A DNA stretch of 64,000 bases from Halomonas almeriensis (GCF_030409235.1 NZ_JAUFPO010000006.1:62001-126000); one strand, 5' to 3'; counted from the first letter of the stretch, positions 9,223-19,885 are shown. Numbers and translations are program-made. Notes: a model not told the origin generated them from the letters alone.

Positions 9223-10084
9223 ACCCCTGGCACGTGGTTGCCTGAGCAAGATGGCCGTCGAGCCGGGATCACCGGCGCGCTACACCCTGATTGCCGGCGC
9301 GGACCGGGTGCCACTGGCGGACTGGCTCGGCGCCACCCTGCTGCTCGACTGGACCGGTGCCATTGCCTGCACCCACTGCGGTCGTGCCACCCGCAAGAGC
9401 TTCGGCCAGGGGCATTGCTATCCCTGCTTCAAGAAGCTGGCGCGCTGCGACACCTGCATCATGAAACCCGAGCTCTGCCACTACTTTCAGGGCACCTGCC
9501 GTGAGCCGGAGTGGGGCGAGGCGCACTGTTTCCAGCCGCATCTGGTCTATCTGGCCAATGCCTCCGGCCTGAAGGTCGGCATCACGCGCCTCACCCAGAT
9601 CCCGACGCGCTGGCTCGACCAGGGCGCCACCCAGGCCTTGCCGATTCTCGAAGTGGCCTCGCGTCAGCAGTCGGGGCTGGTCGAGGTCCTGTTCAAGGAA
9701 GTCGTATCGGATCGCACCAACTGGCGCACCATGCTCAAGGGCGAGGCGCCGGTGCTGGATCTGGCCGCCGAGCGCGACCGCCTGCTGGCCCGGCTCGGCG
9801 ATGGCCTGGATGAGCTGCGCCAGCGTTTTGGCGAGCAGGCCATTCAAGAGCTCGATGCCGAGGCGTACCGCTTCGACTATCCGGTGCTCGAGTTCCCGGG
9901 CAAGGTGACCTCGCACAACTTCGACAAGCAGGCCTCAGTGAGCGGCCGCCTGCTGGGGATCAAGGGCCAGTATCTGATCCTCGATACCGGCGTCATCAAT
10001 CTGCGCAAGTTTACCGGCTATGAGGTCGAGCTCCACGGCGTCGAGCCGTCATCAGATGAGCCCGCCAACCCTGGACTGTTCTGA
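9215..10084 (+). CDS. DUF2797 family protein, Cys-rich, possible GIY-YIG-like core
   Basis: 289 residues. Residues about 49-110 carry many cysteines in paired motifs (CTHCGR, CYPC, CDTC, then further Cys/His), which look like two zinc-binding knuckles. They are followed by VYLANASGLKVGITR and a conserved RW, reminiscent of the beta-beta-alpha start of GIY-YIG nucleases. The C-terminus has a small beta-rich domain (GQYLILDTGVINLRKFTGYEVEL). Starts with GTG inside the end of the upstream gene. Family membership is clear; nuclease kinship and any nucleic-acid role are my inference. Confidence 0.85.
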   Translation: MAEPLARGCLSKMAVEPGSPARYTLIAGADRVPLADWLGATLLLDWTGAIACTHCGRATRKSFGQGHCYPCFKKLARCDTCIMKPELCHYFQGTCREPEWGEAHCFQPHLVYLANASGLKVGITRLTQIPTRWLDQGATQALPILEVASRQQSGLVEVLFKEVVSDRTNWRTMLKGEAPVLDLAAERDRLLARLGDGLDELRQRFGEQAIQELDAEAYRFDYPVLEFPGKVTSHNFDKQASVSGRLLGIKGQYLILDTGVINLRKFTGYEVELHGVEPSSDEPANPGLF

Positions 10085-10112
10085 GCCACATGCCGTTATG
10101 GCGTGAGTTGTG

Positions 10113-11189
10113 TCAGGGCGCAAACAGGTCCCCCTGTGCGCCCGGTGGTCGAAATGCCGAGGTATCCAGGCTGATGTCACCCTCAAAGCCGAGCTGGCGG
10201 TAGCACTTGGCGAAGCGCTGGGCGAGCAGTTCGGCGAAGACACCCTGGCCGCGCATGCGGTGGCCGAAGCGCGAGTCGTAGGTCTGGCCGTCGCGACATT
10301 GGCGCATCAGGCTCATGACCCTGGCGGCGCGCTCCGGGTAGTGGGTCTGCAGCCAGTCCTCGAACAGGGGAGCCACCTCCCGCGGCAGGCGCAGCAGCAT
10401 CCAGGACGCACTGCTGGCGCCGGCTGCGTGGGCGGCCTTCAGCAGTGCTTCCAGTTCGTGATCGGTCAGGCCGGGAATCACCGGCGATATCAGGGTGCCC
10501 ACCGGCACGCCGGCCGCGCTGAGCCGGCGGATGACTCTCAGCCGCGCCTCGGGCGAAGCGGTTCGGGGTTCCAGGGTGCGCTTCAGGTCGGTGTCCAGGC
10601 TGGTCAGGCTGATCATCACGCGCACCAGCCGGTGTTCGGCCAGCTCGGCCAGCAAATCGAGGTCACGCACTATCAGGGCTCCCTTGGTCACCAGGGTGAC
10701 GGGATGGCGATGCTTGAGCAGCACCGCCAGCAGCCGGCGGGTGGTCCGACGCTCGGCTTCCAGCGGCTGATAGGCATCGGTATTGCCGGACAGGTTGATC
10801 GGGCGGCAGACATAGCCCGGTCGGGCCAGCTCTTCCTCCAGGCGCTCCACCAGCCCCTCGCGGGCGATCAACCGGGTCTCGAAATCGAGGCCGGGGGAGA
10901 GGTCCCAGTAGGCGTGACTGGGGCGGGCATAGCAGTAGATGCAGCCATGCTCGCAGCCCCGATAGGGGTTCAGGGAACGATCGAAGGGCAGGTCCGGCGA
11001 GCGGTTCCAGGACAGCGCGCTGCGTGACGCCTCGGTGGTGACCTCGGTGGCCAGGCGTTCGGGTACCGCGTCCTGCCACCAGCCATCGTCGACCGCCTCG
11101 CTGACAGTCGGCGCGAAGCGGTTGGGCGGGGCGAAGGTCGCGCCCCGGCCGCGATAGGGTCGTGCTGGATTGGACGCGGACGAGGTCAT
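10113..11189 (-). CDS. Radical SAM protein of the PA0069 / spore-photoproduct-lyase-like group
   Basis: 358 residues with the cluster motif CEHGCIYCYA (CxxxCxxC) near residue 79, for a [4Fe-4S] cluster and S-adenosylmethionine. A radical SAM barrel follows (INLSGNTDAYQPLE, VTLVTKGALIVRD, VMISLTSLD). The relatives are Rv2578c/PA0069-type proteins, distantly related to spore photoproduct lyase. A canonical LexA operator sits 23 bases before the start, so DNA-damage induction and a DNA-repair role are likely. The reaction is not known. Confidence 0.9.
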   Translation of the reverse strand: MTSSASNPARPYRGRGATFAPPNRFAPTVSEAVDDGWWQDAVPERLATEVTTEASRSALSWNRSPDLPFDRSLNPYRGCEHGCIYCYARPSHAYWDLSPGLDFETRLIAREGLVERLEEELARPGYVCRPINLSGNTDAYQPLEAERRTTRRLLAVLLKHRHPVTLVTKGALIVRDLDLLAELAEHRLVRVMISLTSLDTDLKRTLEPRTASPEARLRVIRRLSAAGVPVGTLISPVIPGLTDHELEALLKAAHAAGASSASWMLLRLPREVAPLFEDWLQTHYPERAARVMSLMRQCRDGQTYDSRFGHRMRGQGVFAELLAQRFAKCYRQLGFEGDISLDTSAFRPPGAQGDLFAP

Positions 11190-11211
11190 GTCGGGGCACC
11201 AGGTGTTAAAG

Positions 11212-11227
11212 CTGTTTATATATACAG
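11212..11227 (-). promoter_or_regulatory. LexA (SOS) box
   Basis: CTG TTTATATATA CAG, a CTG-N10-CAG operator with an alternating TA core, centred about 30 bases upstream of the radical SAM start. It matches the gammaproteobacterial SOS consensus essentially perfectly. Confidence 0.9.
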
Positions 11228-11326
11228 TATAACGTCCTGCCGGTGTCCCGCAATCGCGCCCTGTCCTGACACGCTGGCGCTCTCTCGGCCCGCGTTGACG
11301 GGCCGTGACCGGGTTGCTAGCTTACC

Positions 11327-11530
11327 CGCACTCTCAGGTGTCGCGGCCCTTGCCATGAAGGGCCGGATGAAACGGGAAGTCGGTGCGCTCATGGCGTTTC
11401 AATCCGACGCTGCCCCCGCAACGGTGATCGAGCCAAGAACTGCCCTATGCCACTGTGCCGCGCTGCACGGGAAGGCGGCAGTTTCAAGCCAGGTGCTTGC
11501 TCGTCAGCCCGGAGACCGGCCTGTGAGCCA
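11327..11530 (+). ncRNA. Cobalamin (AdoCbl-type) riboswitch
   Basis: Conserved blocks in order: GATGAAACGGGAAGTCGGTG with AATCCGACGCTGCCCCCGCAAC (about 11366-11422), and the B12 box AGCCCGGAGACCGGCCTG at about 11506-11523. It precedes btuB. A possible expression-platform stem is GAGCCA 11525-11530 with TGGCTC 11557-11562. Binding of cobalamin is expected to shut off the btu operon. Confidence 0.95.
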
Positions 11531-11610
11531 ACGCCACGATGTGTCGGATCGCCCCGTGGCTCGATATAACCGACAAGCCGTGCGGGTGAGTACGGTGAGC
11601 AAGGATACCC

Positions 11611-13446
11611 ATGAACAAGCGCAACTCCCCTCGTGGCCGGGCGGTCTTCGTCCTGGCCGCCATGCCGTTGGCCGTCCAGGCCCAGAACGACGATTCCGCT
11701 GTGGCCCCTGACAGCGCCTCCGAGACTCTCAACCCCGTGGTGGTGACCGCCGCTCTGGCCCCGCTGACGGCCGACCAGAGTCTGGCCTCGGTCACGGTGA
11801 TCGACGAGGCGCAGCTGCGTCGTCAGGACCCGACGGACCTCACCGATGTGCTGCGTGCCCAGCCCGGCGTCGACGTGTCGTCCAACGGCGGCTTCGGCAA
11901 GAACACCGGCGTCTACCTGCGCGGCACCGGCAGCCAGTCCACGCCGCTGATGATCGACGGTATTCGCCTGCGTTCCGCGACCGCCGGCGCGCCGGCCTGG
12001 GAGTTTCTCGAGCCGCGCATGTTCGAGCGCGTCGAGGTAGTGCGCGGCCCGCGCGGTAGTCTCTACGGTGCCGATGCCGTGGGCGGCGTGGTCCAGCTGT
12101 TCACGCCCCGCGGTGAGGGCGCACCGAGCCCGCATCTCAGTCTCGGCGCCGGCAGCTTCGATACCCGCCGCGCCAGCGCCTCCTTGTCCGGCAGTGAGGG
12201 CGGCACCCGCTATTACATGGCCGCCAGCCGCCTGGAGAGCGACGGTTACGAAATCGTCGAGGGCGAGGGTGACAAGGGCTATGACAATACCACCGGACTG
12301 ATGAAGCTCTCGCATACCTTCGCCGACGACGCCGAGCTGGGCGTGCTGGCGCTGCGGGCGCGCGGCAATACCGAATTCGATGCCTTTGGCTCGCCTCGCG
12401 ACACCGATTATGTCCAGCAGGTGGCCGGTGTGTACGGCGAACTGCCGGTCACCGAGGCCTGGACGAGTCGCCTGACGCTCAGCGATGCCCGCGATGAACG
12501 CGAGACCCACGGCGGTCCCGGCGTGTCGGTCTTCGATACCCAGACTCGCACCGCCCGCTGGGAGAACACCCTGTCCCTCGGCCGTCACGAACTGGTCGCC
12601 GGGGCCGAGCATTCGCGCGACGACGTCGACGCCAGCATCGACTATGACGAAGACAGCCGCGACAACACGGCCGTCTTCATCCAGGCACTGATGGACGCCT
12701 CGCCGCTGACCGTCCAGGCCTCGCTGCGCCACGACGACAACGAGGCCTTCGGCGAGGAGACGACCGGCAGCCTGGCGCTGGGCTATGCGCTGGACGAGCA
12801 GCATACCCTGCGTGCCAGCTATGGCACGGCCTTCCGCGCACCGACCTTCAATGAGCTCTACTATCCCGATTTCAGCAACCCCGATCTCGACCCGGAAACC
12901 TCGAAGAGCGTCGAGCTGGGCCTGCGGGGGCAGTTCGGTCGCGGCTTCTGGGACCTGGCGGTCTACCGCAGCGAGGTCGACGACCTGATTACCAATATCG
13001 ATACCGACGGCGATGGCTTCGTGGATACACCGCAGAACGTGGAACGCGCGCGGATTCGTGGCGTGGAAGTCGCCACCGGTGCCGAGGTCGACGACTGGAC
13101 GCTGCGCGCCGCCCTGACCTACACCGACCCCGAGAACCGCGAGACCGGCAAGCGCCTGGCAGGTCGCGCCTCGGAGAGCCTGCGCTTCGACGCCGACCGC
13201 GCGCTGGGTGACTGGACGCTGGGTGGCTCGGTGATTGCGCAGGGCGAGCGCTTTGATGATGCCGACAATACGCAGCGCCTCGGCGGCTTCGCGACCCTCG
13301 ACCTGCGCGCCGGCTGGGACTTCGCGCCGGGCTGGTCGGCCCGTCTGACACTGGAAAACCTGTTCGACAAGGCGTACCAGACCGTCGGCGGCTACGACAG
13401 CGCCGGACGCACAGCCTTCTTCAGCGTGAGCCTAGGTGACCAATGA
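11611..13446 (+). CDS. btuB: TonB-dependent vitamin B12 receptor
   Basis: 611-residue outer-membrane receptor. After a signal peptide ending near AVQAQ come a TonB box-like NPVVVTA, the plug domain (to about residue 170, with VEVVRGPRGSLYGADAVGG) and a long beta-barrel ending in an aromatic-containing strand (TAFFSVSLGDQ). BtuB identity rests on the cobalamin riboswitch upstream and the btuFCD genes downstream as much as on sequence. AAGGA lies 5 bases before the ATG. The stop overlaps the btuF start (ATGA). Confidence 0.95.
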   Translation: MNKRNSPRGRAVFVLAAMPLAVQAQNDDSAVAPDSASETLNPVVVTAALAPLTADQSLASVTVIDEAQLRRQDPTDLTDVLRAQPGVDVSSNGGFGKNTGVYLRGTGSQSTPLMIDGIRLRSATAGAPAWEFLEPRMFERVEVVRGPRGSLYGADAVGGVVQLFTPRGEGAPSPHLSLGAGSFDTRRASASLSGSEGGTRYYMAASRLESDGYEIVEGEGDKGYDNTTGLMKLSHTFADDAELGVLALRARGNTEFDAFGSPRDTDYVQQVAGVYGELPVTEAWTSRLTLSDARDERETHGGPGVSVFDTQTRTARWENTLSLGRHELVAGAEHSRDDVDASIDYDEDSRDNTAVFIQALMDASPLTVQASLRHDDNEAFGEETTGSLALGYALDEQHTLRASYGTAFRAPTFNELYYPDFSNPDLDPETSKSVELGLRGQFGRGFWDLAVYRSEVDDLITNIDTDGDGFVDTPQNVERARIRGVEVATGAEVDDWTLRAALTYTDPENRETGKRLAGRASESLRFDADRALGDWTLGGSVIAQGERFDDADNTQRLGGFATLDLRAGWDFAPGWSARLTLENLFDKAYQTVGGYDSAGRTAFFSVSLGDQ

Positions 13447-14342
13447 CACGCCTGTTGATCGTTCTCGGCGTGGTCGCGCTGGCCCTGGGGGTAGCAGGGG
13501 CGGCATCAGGCGAGGCAGGCGCGGCGGTGTGCGTGACCGATGATGCCGGCCGGGAGGTCTGTGTGGAGCGCCCGGCCGAGCGCATCATCGCCCTGTCGCC
13601 GGGAGTGACCGAGCTGCTGTATGCCGCCGGGGCAGGGGAGCGGCTGGTGGGCGCGGTCAGCTTCAGTGACCATCCCGCCGCGGCCGCCGAGCTGCCGCGT
13701 GTCGGCAGTTCCGATCGGCTGGACCTCGAGGCCATGCTGGCGCTGTCGCCGGACCTGGTGGTGGCCTGGTCGGGCGGCAACCCTGAAGAACAGGTCGAGC
13801 GCCTGATCCGCCTGGGGATACCGGTCTTCTACTCCGCTGCCGATGACTTCGCCACCATCGCCTCCAGCCTGGAACGGCTGGGCGCGCTGGCGAATACCCA
13901 AGCCACGGCACATCAGACAGCGAGTCAACTGAGGGCCGAAGTGGCAGCGCTGCGCCGGCGGCATGCGGATGCCGAGCCAGTCAGTGTCTTCTATCAGGTC
14001 TGGGAGTCGCCCCTGATGACCCTCAATGGCGAGCACTGGGTCAGCCAGGCGCTGGCCCTGTGCGGCGGCGTGAATCTCTTCGCCGAGCAGTCGGCGCTGG
14101 TGCCGCGCATCGGCGTCGAGGCCGTGCTCGGGCGGGACCCGGAGGCCATCATCACCGGCGGCAGGGGCAAGGCCGACGCCGCCTGGCTGGATGCCTGGCG
14201 CGAATTCCCCGACATGACAGCGGTGCGACAGGATAACCTCTTCTTCATCAACCCGGATCTGGTGCAGCGCGCGACACCGCGGCTGGTGGAGGGCACCCGG
14301 GATATCTGTCGCCACCTGGAGGCGGTGCGTGAACGACGCTGA
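13443..14342 (+). CDS. btuF: Periplasmic cobalamin-binding protein
   Basis: 299 residues: signal peptide (about 1-27), then a type III periplasmic-binding fold (PAERIIALSPGVTELLYAAGAGERLVG at the start, given here only as the hallmark region around residues 43-70). It hands B12 to the BtuCD transporter. The start overlaps btuB by 4 bases and the end overlaps btuC by 14 bases, so the four genes form one operon. Confidence 0.93.
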   Translation: MTRLLIVLGVVALALGVAGAASGEAGAAVCVTDDAGREVCVERPAERIIALSPGVTELLYAAGAGERLVGAVSFSDHPAAAAELPRVGSSDRLDLEAMLALSPDLVVAWSGGNPEEQVERLIRLGIPVFYSAADDFATIASSLERLGALANTQATAHQTASQLRAEVAALRRRHADAEPVSVFYQVWESPLMTLNGEHWVSQALALCGGVNLFAEQSALVPRIGVEAVLGRDPEAIITGGRGKADAAWLDAWREFPDMTAVRQDNLFFINPDLVQRATPRLVEGTRDICRHLEAVRERR

Positions 14343-15327
14343 CTTTTCGTTCCGGGGACGGGCAGGGCGCATGCCACCCCTGGTCTGGCTGTTGCTGGCG
14401 GCGCTGCTGTCCCAGGGGCTGGCGCTGGTACTGGGCAGTGTCGCCATCCCGCTGGATGCCCTGGGCGCGGTGCTCGCCGGGGGCGGCGAGTCACTGCATC
14501 GCACCCTGGTACTCGAACTGCGCCTGCCGCGTGCCCTGGCCGCTTTCGGCACGGGGGGCCTGCTGGCGCTGGCCGGCGCGCTGATGCAGGTGCTGTTGCG
14601 CAATCCGCTGGCCGACCCCTATGTGCTCGGGCTCTCCGGCGGGGCCTCGGTGGCGGCCCTGCTGGCCATGCTGGCAGGGTTCGGCACCAGCCTGGTCGCC
14701 GGCTCGTCCTTTGCCGGCGCGCTCGCCTCGACGCTGATCGTGTTCGGCCTGGCCCACGGCACCGGCAGCTGGACGCCGACCCGCATGCTGCTTACCGGCG
14801 TGGTGATGGCGGCGGGCTGGGGCGCACTGATCAGCTTCCTGCTGACGGTGAGCCCGGTCGAGCAGCTGCCCGGCATGCTCTACTGGCTGATGGGCGATCT
14901 GGCCTATGCCGACTCTCCCTGGCCGGTGCTGGGCGTGGCGGCCGCCAGCCTGCTGGTCATGCTGCCGCTGGGTCGCACCCTCAATGTGCTGGCCCGCGGC
15001 GGTCTGCAGGCGGCCGTGCTCGGCGTCAACGTGCGCCGCATGGAGTGGCTGCTGTACCTGCTGGCCAGCCTGTTGACCGCCGTGGCCGTGACCACGGCCG
15101 GCAGCATCGGCTTCGTCGGCCTGATGGTGCCGCACATGCTGCGCCTCAAGCTCGGCAACGACCAACGCCTCATCCTGCCGGCCAGCCTGCTGGCCGGTGG
15201 TACCCTGCTGACCCTGGCCGACACTCTGGCGCGTACCATGGTGGCGCCTCAGCAACTGCCGGTGGGGGTCATTACCGCCCTGCTGGGCGTGCCCAGCTTC
15301 CTCTACCTGCTCTACCGGAGCCGCTGA
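14329..15327 (+). CDS. btuC: Cobalamin ABC transporter permease
   Basis: 332-residue FecCD-family permease with about ten membrane helices. Family landmarks are RLPRALAAFGTGGLLALAGALMQ, NPLADPYVLGLSGGAS and GSIGFVGLMVPHMLR. It begins with GTG within btuF and its TGA overlaps the btuD ATG, so translation is tightly coupled. Confidence 0.95.
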   Translation: MNDADFSFRGRAGRMPPLVWLLLAALLSQGLALVLGSVAIPLDALGAVLAGGGESLHRTLVLELRLPRALAAFGTGGLLALAGALMQVLLRNPLADPYVLGLSGGASVAALLAMLAGFGTSLVAGSSFAGALASTLIVFGLAHGTGSWTPTRMLLTGVVMAAGWGALISFLLTVSPVEQLPGMLYWLMGDLAYADSPWPVLGVAAASLLVMLPLGRTLNVLARGGLQAAVLGVNVRRMEWLLYLLASLLTAVAVTTAGSIGFVGLMVPHMLRLKLGNDQRLILPASLLAGGTLLTLADTLARTMVAPQQLPVGVITALLGVPSFLYLLYRSR

Positions 15328-16094
15328 TGGCCAGCCTCGAGACCCATCAACTGCTCATCGATGTGCCGGGCCGCGCCGACGGCCGTTGCCTCGACCTGCG
15401 GATGCAGCCCGGTGAGCGCTGGGGCGTGCTGGGCCCCAACGGCGCCGGCAAAACGACGCTGCTGCATACCCTGGCGGGGCTGCGGGCGCCGCGGGCCGGC
15501 GAGGTATGGCTCGACCAGCGGGCGCTTGCGCGCTGGCGACGCCGCGAGCTGGCCCGCAGGCTGGGCGTGGTCTTCCAGGAGCGTCACGACGATTTCCCCG
15601 CCACGGTCATGGAAACCGCCATGATCGGCCGGCATCCCTATCTCTCCCCCTGGCAGCGCGAAAGCGATGCCGAGGTGGCGCTCGCGCAGGCGGCGCTGCG
15701 GCGCCTCGACCTCGAACATCTCGCCTCGCGACTGGTCTCGACCCTGTCCGGAGGCGAGCGGCAGCGCGTCAGCCTGGCCACGGTGCTGACCCAGGCACCC
15801 GGCTGGTGGCTGGTCGATGAACCGACCAATCATCTCGACCTGCATCACCAGGTGGCCACCATGCGCCTGCTCGAGGAGCAGGCCAGCGCCGGGTGCGGCG
15901 TGGTGATGTGCCTGCATGACCTCAACCTGGCGGCGCGCTGGTGCAGCCACCTCTTGCTGCTGTATCCCGATGGCGAGGCCTGCTGGGGCCCGGCGGAGGC
16001 AATGCTGGAGCCCGCGGCCCTGGAGAAGCTCTACGATCAACCGCTGACGCTCGTCGAGGCCGACGGCGCGCCGGTCTTCGTGCCGCGGGTCTGA
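15327..16094 (+). CDS. btuD: Cobalamin ABC transporter ATPase
   Basis: 255 residues with Walker A GPNGAGKTT near residue 37, the signature LSGGERQR, Walker B WWLVDEPTNHLD and a switch histidine in CLHDLN. The ATG at 15327 overlaps the btuC stop; the frame is open upstream but that part is the btuC region out of frame. It is the last gene of the riboswitch-controlled operon. The following 171 bases (16095-16265) hold no gene I can support. Confidence 0.95.
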   Translation: MASLETHQLLIDVPGRADGRCLDLRMQPGERWGVLGPNGAGKTTLLHTLAGLRAPRAGEVWLDQRALARWRRRELARRLGVVFQERHDDFPATVMETAMIGRHPYLSPWQRESDAEVALAQAALRRLDLEHLASRLVSTLSGGERQRVSLATVLTQAPGWWLVDEPTNHLDLHHQVATMRLLEEQASAGCGVVMCLHDLNLAARWCSHLLLLYPDGEACWGPAEAMLEPAALEKLYDQPLTLVEADGAPVFVPRV

Positions 16095-16265
16095 ACTGTT
16101 ACCGGTGGCCTGGGGGCAACCTCAACCAGCGCCACGACTCGTACTGCGTGCCGCGTGATGTCGGTATGTCGCCGTATTTCCGGATCATCAAGCCCACCCT
16201 GGCCAAGGATTTCGACCATCGCCAATTGCTCCGGGCCGATGATCTGGCTGCCACCCGGAACTCGG

Positions 16266-16996
16266 CTACCCGGCCGCCCGAAAGACTCGCGGGTCGTCGC
16301 TGATCACGCCGCTGACGCCCCATTGCCAGCGTGACGCGAAGGCGATGGGGTCGTTGGCGGTGTAGCACAAGAGGGGGTAGCCAGCCTGAGTAATCTCGCC
16401 TGCCCGGGCGGGCCGCAGGCGGCGCCAGTCGGTGTGCACACTGTAGGCGTCGATGGCCTCACAGCGGCTCGCCCAGTCGCCGGGGACGCGCTCGAAGAGG
16501 GCGCCCAGCGGCAGTCTTTCCGGCGGGGCATGGCGACGAGCGCGTGCCAGGGCCGGGGCATGGAAGGATGACACGATCAGGCGCTGGGCAGGGCGGGCCT
16601 CGAGCAGCATGGGCAGCACGCGGTCGGCCAGTGCCTCGGGGTCGCGGCCGCGATTGACCTTGAGCTCCAGGTTGAGGCCCATATCGAGGGCGTCGATCAG
16701 CTCCAGCATCTGCGCCAGGGTGGCCATGGGCTCGCCGGCGAAGGCCGCGCCGAACCAGCTTCCGGCATCCAGGCGGGCGGCGGCGTAGCGGCTCAGGTCG
16801 TCGAGACGGCCACGCCCGTTGCTGCAGCGCCTGAGGTCGCGGTCGTGCCAGATCACCGGTGTACCGTCGCCCAGTAGCTGGACATCCAGTTCCACCCAGT
16901 CGATGCCGGCATCGTGGGCCGCGCGTACGGCCGTCAGGGTGTTTTCCGGCGCCTGAGCCGAGAGACCACGATGGGCGATCAGGCGTGGCGCATGGG

Positions 16997-17000
<4 letters not shown>
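16266..17000 (-). CDS. ugpQ: Glycerophosphodiester phosphodiesterase
   Basis: 244-residue cytoplasmic enzyme. It hydrolyses glycerophosphodiesters (for example glycerophosphocholine) to glycerol-3-phosphate and an alcohol. GDPD motifs: IAHRGLSAQAPENT at residues 8-21 with the catalytic HRG, WVELDVQLLGDGTPVIWHD, and LNLELK. The last gene of the ugp operon, overlapping ugpC by 4 bases. Choline released here could feed the betaine pathway encoded 13 kb away. Confidence 0.94.
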
Positions 17001-18106
<1,106 letters not shown>

Positions 18107-18118
18107 ACAGTCATAGGG

Positions 18119-18964
18119 TTATTTCTCGGCATCGACCAGGCCTTTCACGAAATAGCGCTGCATCAGCACGATGACAGCGACCGGCGGCAGCATGGCCAGC
18201 AGGGCGGTGGCCATCACGGCCTGCCAGGGCACCAGATTGTCGGCCGAGGACAGCATGCGCTTGAGGCTGACGACGATGGTCATGTAGTCCGATTCGGTGG
18301 TGATCAGCAATGGCCAAAGATACTGGTTCCAGCCGTAGAGGAACATGATCACGAACAGTGCCGCGATATTGGTCTTCGACAACGGCAGCAGGATGTCCCT
18401 GAGAAACCGCCAGGGGCCGGCGCCATCCACGCGTGCCGCCTCGAGCAGTTCCGGCGGAACCGTCATGTAGAACTGGCGGAACAGGAAGGTGGCGGTGGCG
18501 CTGGCGATCAGCGGCAGGATCAGTCCGGCATAGGAATTCAGCAGGTTGAGGTCGGCGGCGATCTTGTAGGTCGGCATGATGCGGACCTCCACCGGCAGCA
18601 TCAGGGTGATGAAGATCAGCCAGAAACACAGCCGCCGTAGCGGGAAGCGAAAGAAGACGATGGCATAGGCGGCGAGGATGGCAATGAAGATCTTGCCGCA
18701 GGCGATGCCCAGGGCCATGACCGTGGAGTTGAACAACAGCCGCGCGACATCCGTGCCCAGCCGGGCCACCGGCTCGCTGAGAATGGCGCGAAAATTGTCC
18801 AGCCCCTGGTCGCCGAACCACAGCGGGGCCGTGCCCGTGTACAGCGAAGACTGATCGTGCGTGGCGGCGATGATCGCCAGCCACACCGGCAGGCTGAAGG
18901 CCAGCAGGGCAAGGATCAGCAGGATGTGACTGATGGCGTCGAGGCCGGGGCGGCGATAGCGCAT
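18119..18964 (-). CDS. ugpE: sn-glycerol-3-phosphate ABC transporter permease
   Basis: 281-residue permease with six membrane helices. The EAA loop that docks on UgpC reads LEAARVDGAGPWRFLRDILLP near residue 185. It pairs with UgpA to form the inner-membrane channel. It lies between ugpA (18-base gap) and ugpC on the same strand. Confidence 0.94.
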   Translation of the reverse strand: MRYRRPGLDAISHILLILALLAFSLPVWLAIIAATHDQSSLYTGTAPLWFGDQGLDNFRAILSEPVARLGTDVARLLFNSTVMALGIACGKIFIAILAAYAIVFFRFPLRRLCFWLIFITLMLPVEVRIMPTYKIAADLNLLNSYAGLILPLIASATATFLFRQFYMTVPPELLEAARVDGAGPWRFLRDILLPLSKTNIAALFVIMFLYGWNQYLWPLLITTESDYMTIVVSLKRMLSSADNLVPWQAVMATALLAMLPPVAVIVLMQRYFVKGLVDAEK

Positions 18965-18982
18965 CGTGACGGGTCTCCGGAG

Positions 18983-19858
18983 TCAGTACTGGACCTTGCT
19001 TTCGAGGTAGCGGAACTGCAACAGAGTGAGCAGCCCCACCAGCAGCATCAGCAACACCGACTGGGCCGCGCTGGACCCCAGGTCATAACCGATGAAGCCG
19101 TCTTCATAGACCTTGTAGACCAGGGTGCGCGTGGCGCCGCCGGGGCCGCCCGCCGTGGTGGCATCGATGGTGCCGAAGGTCTCGAAGAAGGCATAGACGC
19201 TGTTCATGACCAGCAGAAAGAAACTGGTCGGTGACAAAAGCGGAAAAGTGATCGTCCAGAAGCGTCGCCAGGGGCCGGCGTTGTCCATGGCCGCGGCTTC
19301 CAGCAGGCTCCTCGGAATGGCCTGCAGCCCGGCCAGGAAAAACACGAAGTTGTAGCTCATCTGCTTCCAGATCGAGGCCATGATCACCAGTGCCATGGCC
19401 TGGCCGCCGTTGAGCTGATGGTTCCAGTCGATGCCCACGGCGCCCAACCAGGCGCTAATCAGGCCAAGCTCCGGGTCGAGCATGAAGACCCACAGGACCC
19501 CCGCCACGGCAGGCGCCACGGCATAGGGCCAGATCAGCAGGGTCTTGTAGCCATTCGCGCCCTTGATGACCCGGTCGGCGAGAACCGCCAGCAGCAATGC
19601 CAGGGCCATGGCGCCCAGCGCCACGCTGATGCTGAAGGTGATGGTGATGCCCAGGGCTCGATAGTACTCCGCCGAGCCGAACAGTCGGGTAAAGTTCTCG
19701 AAGGCCACGAAAGTTCGGCCGAGCCCGAACGGGTCCTCGACATAGAAGGCCTGGAAGACCGCCTGGGCAGCCGGCCAGAAGAAAAAGATCGCGACGATGG
19801 CCAGTTGTGGCGAGAGAAGCAGCCAGGGGGTGAGGCGGTGACGTTGAAAGGTCGCCAT
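18983..19858 (-). CDS. ugpA: sn-glycerol-3-phosphate ABC transporter permease
   Basis: 291-residue permease of the MalF/UgpA type. Six hydrophobic helices are visible. The EAA motif is LEAAAMDNAGPWRRFWTITFP near residue 185, followed by LLSPTSFFL. It follows ugpB after a 69-base gap that contains a 10-bp hairpin (19886-19914). Confidence 0.94.
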   Translation of the reverse strand: MATFQRHRLTPWLLLSPQLAIVAIFFFWPAAQAVFQAFYVEDPFGLGRTFVAFENFTRLFGSAEYYRALGITITFSISVALGAMALALLLAVLADRVIKGANGYKTLLIWPYAVAPAVAGVLWVFMLDPELGLISAWLGAVGIDWNHQLNGGQAMALVIMASIWKQMSYNFVFFLAGLQAIPRSLLEAAAMDNAGPWRRFWTITFPLLSPTSFFLLVMNSVYAFFETFGTIDATTAGGPGGATRTLVYKVYEDGFIGYDLGSSAAQSVLLMLLVGLLTLLQFRYLESKVQY

Positions 19859-19885
19859 GATCGTCCGTTATCGTGAAAGCGGAAA

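Noticed and set aside
16095-16265. Possible small gene or remnant between btuD and ugpQ
   Set aside because: Open frames exist on both strands but none has a ribosome site or recognisable domain.
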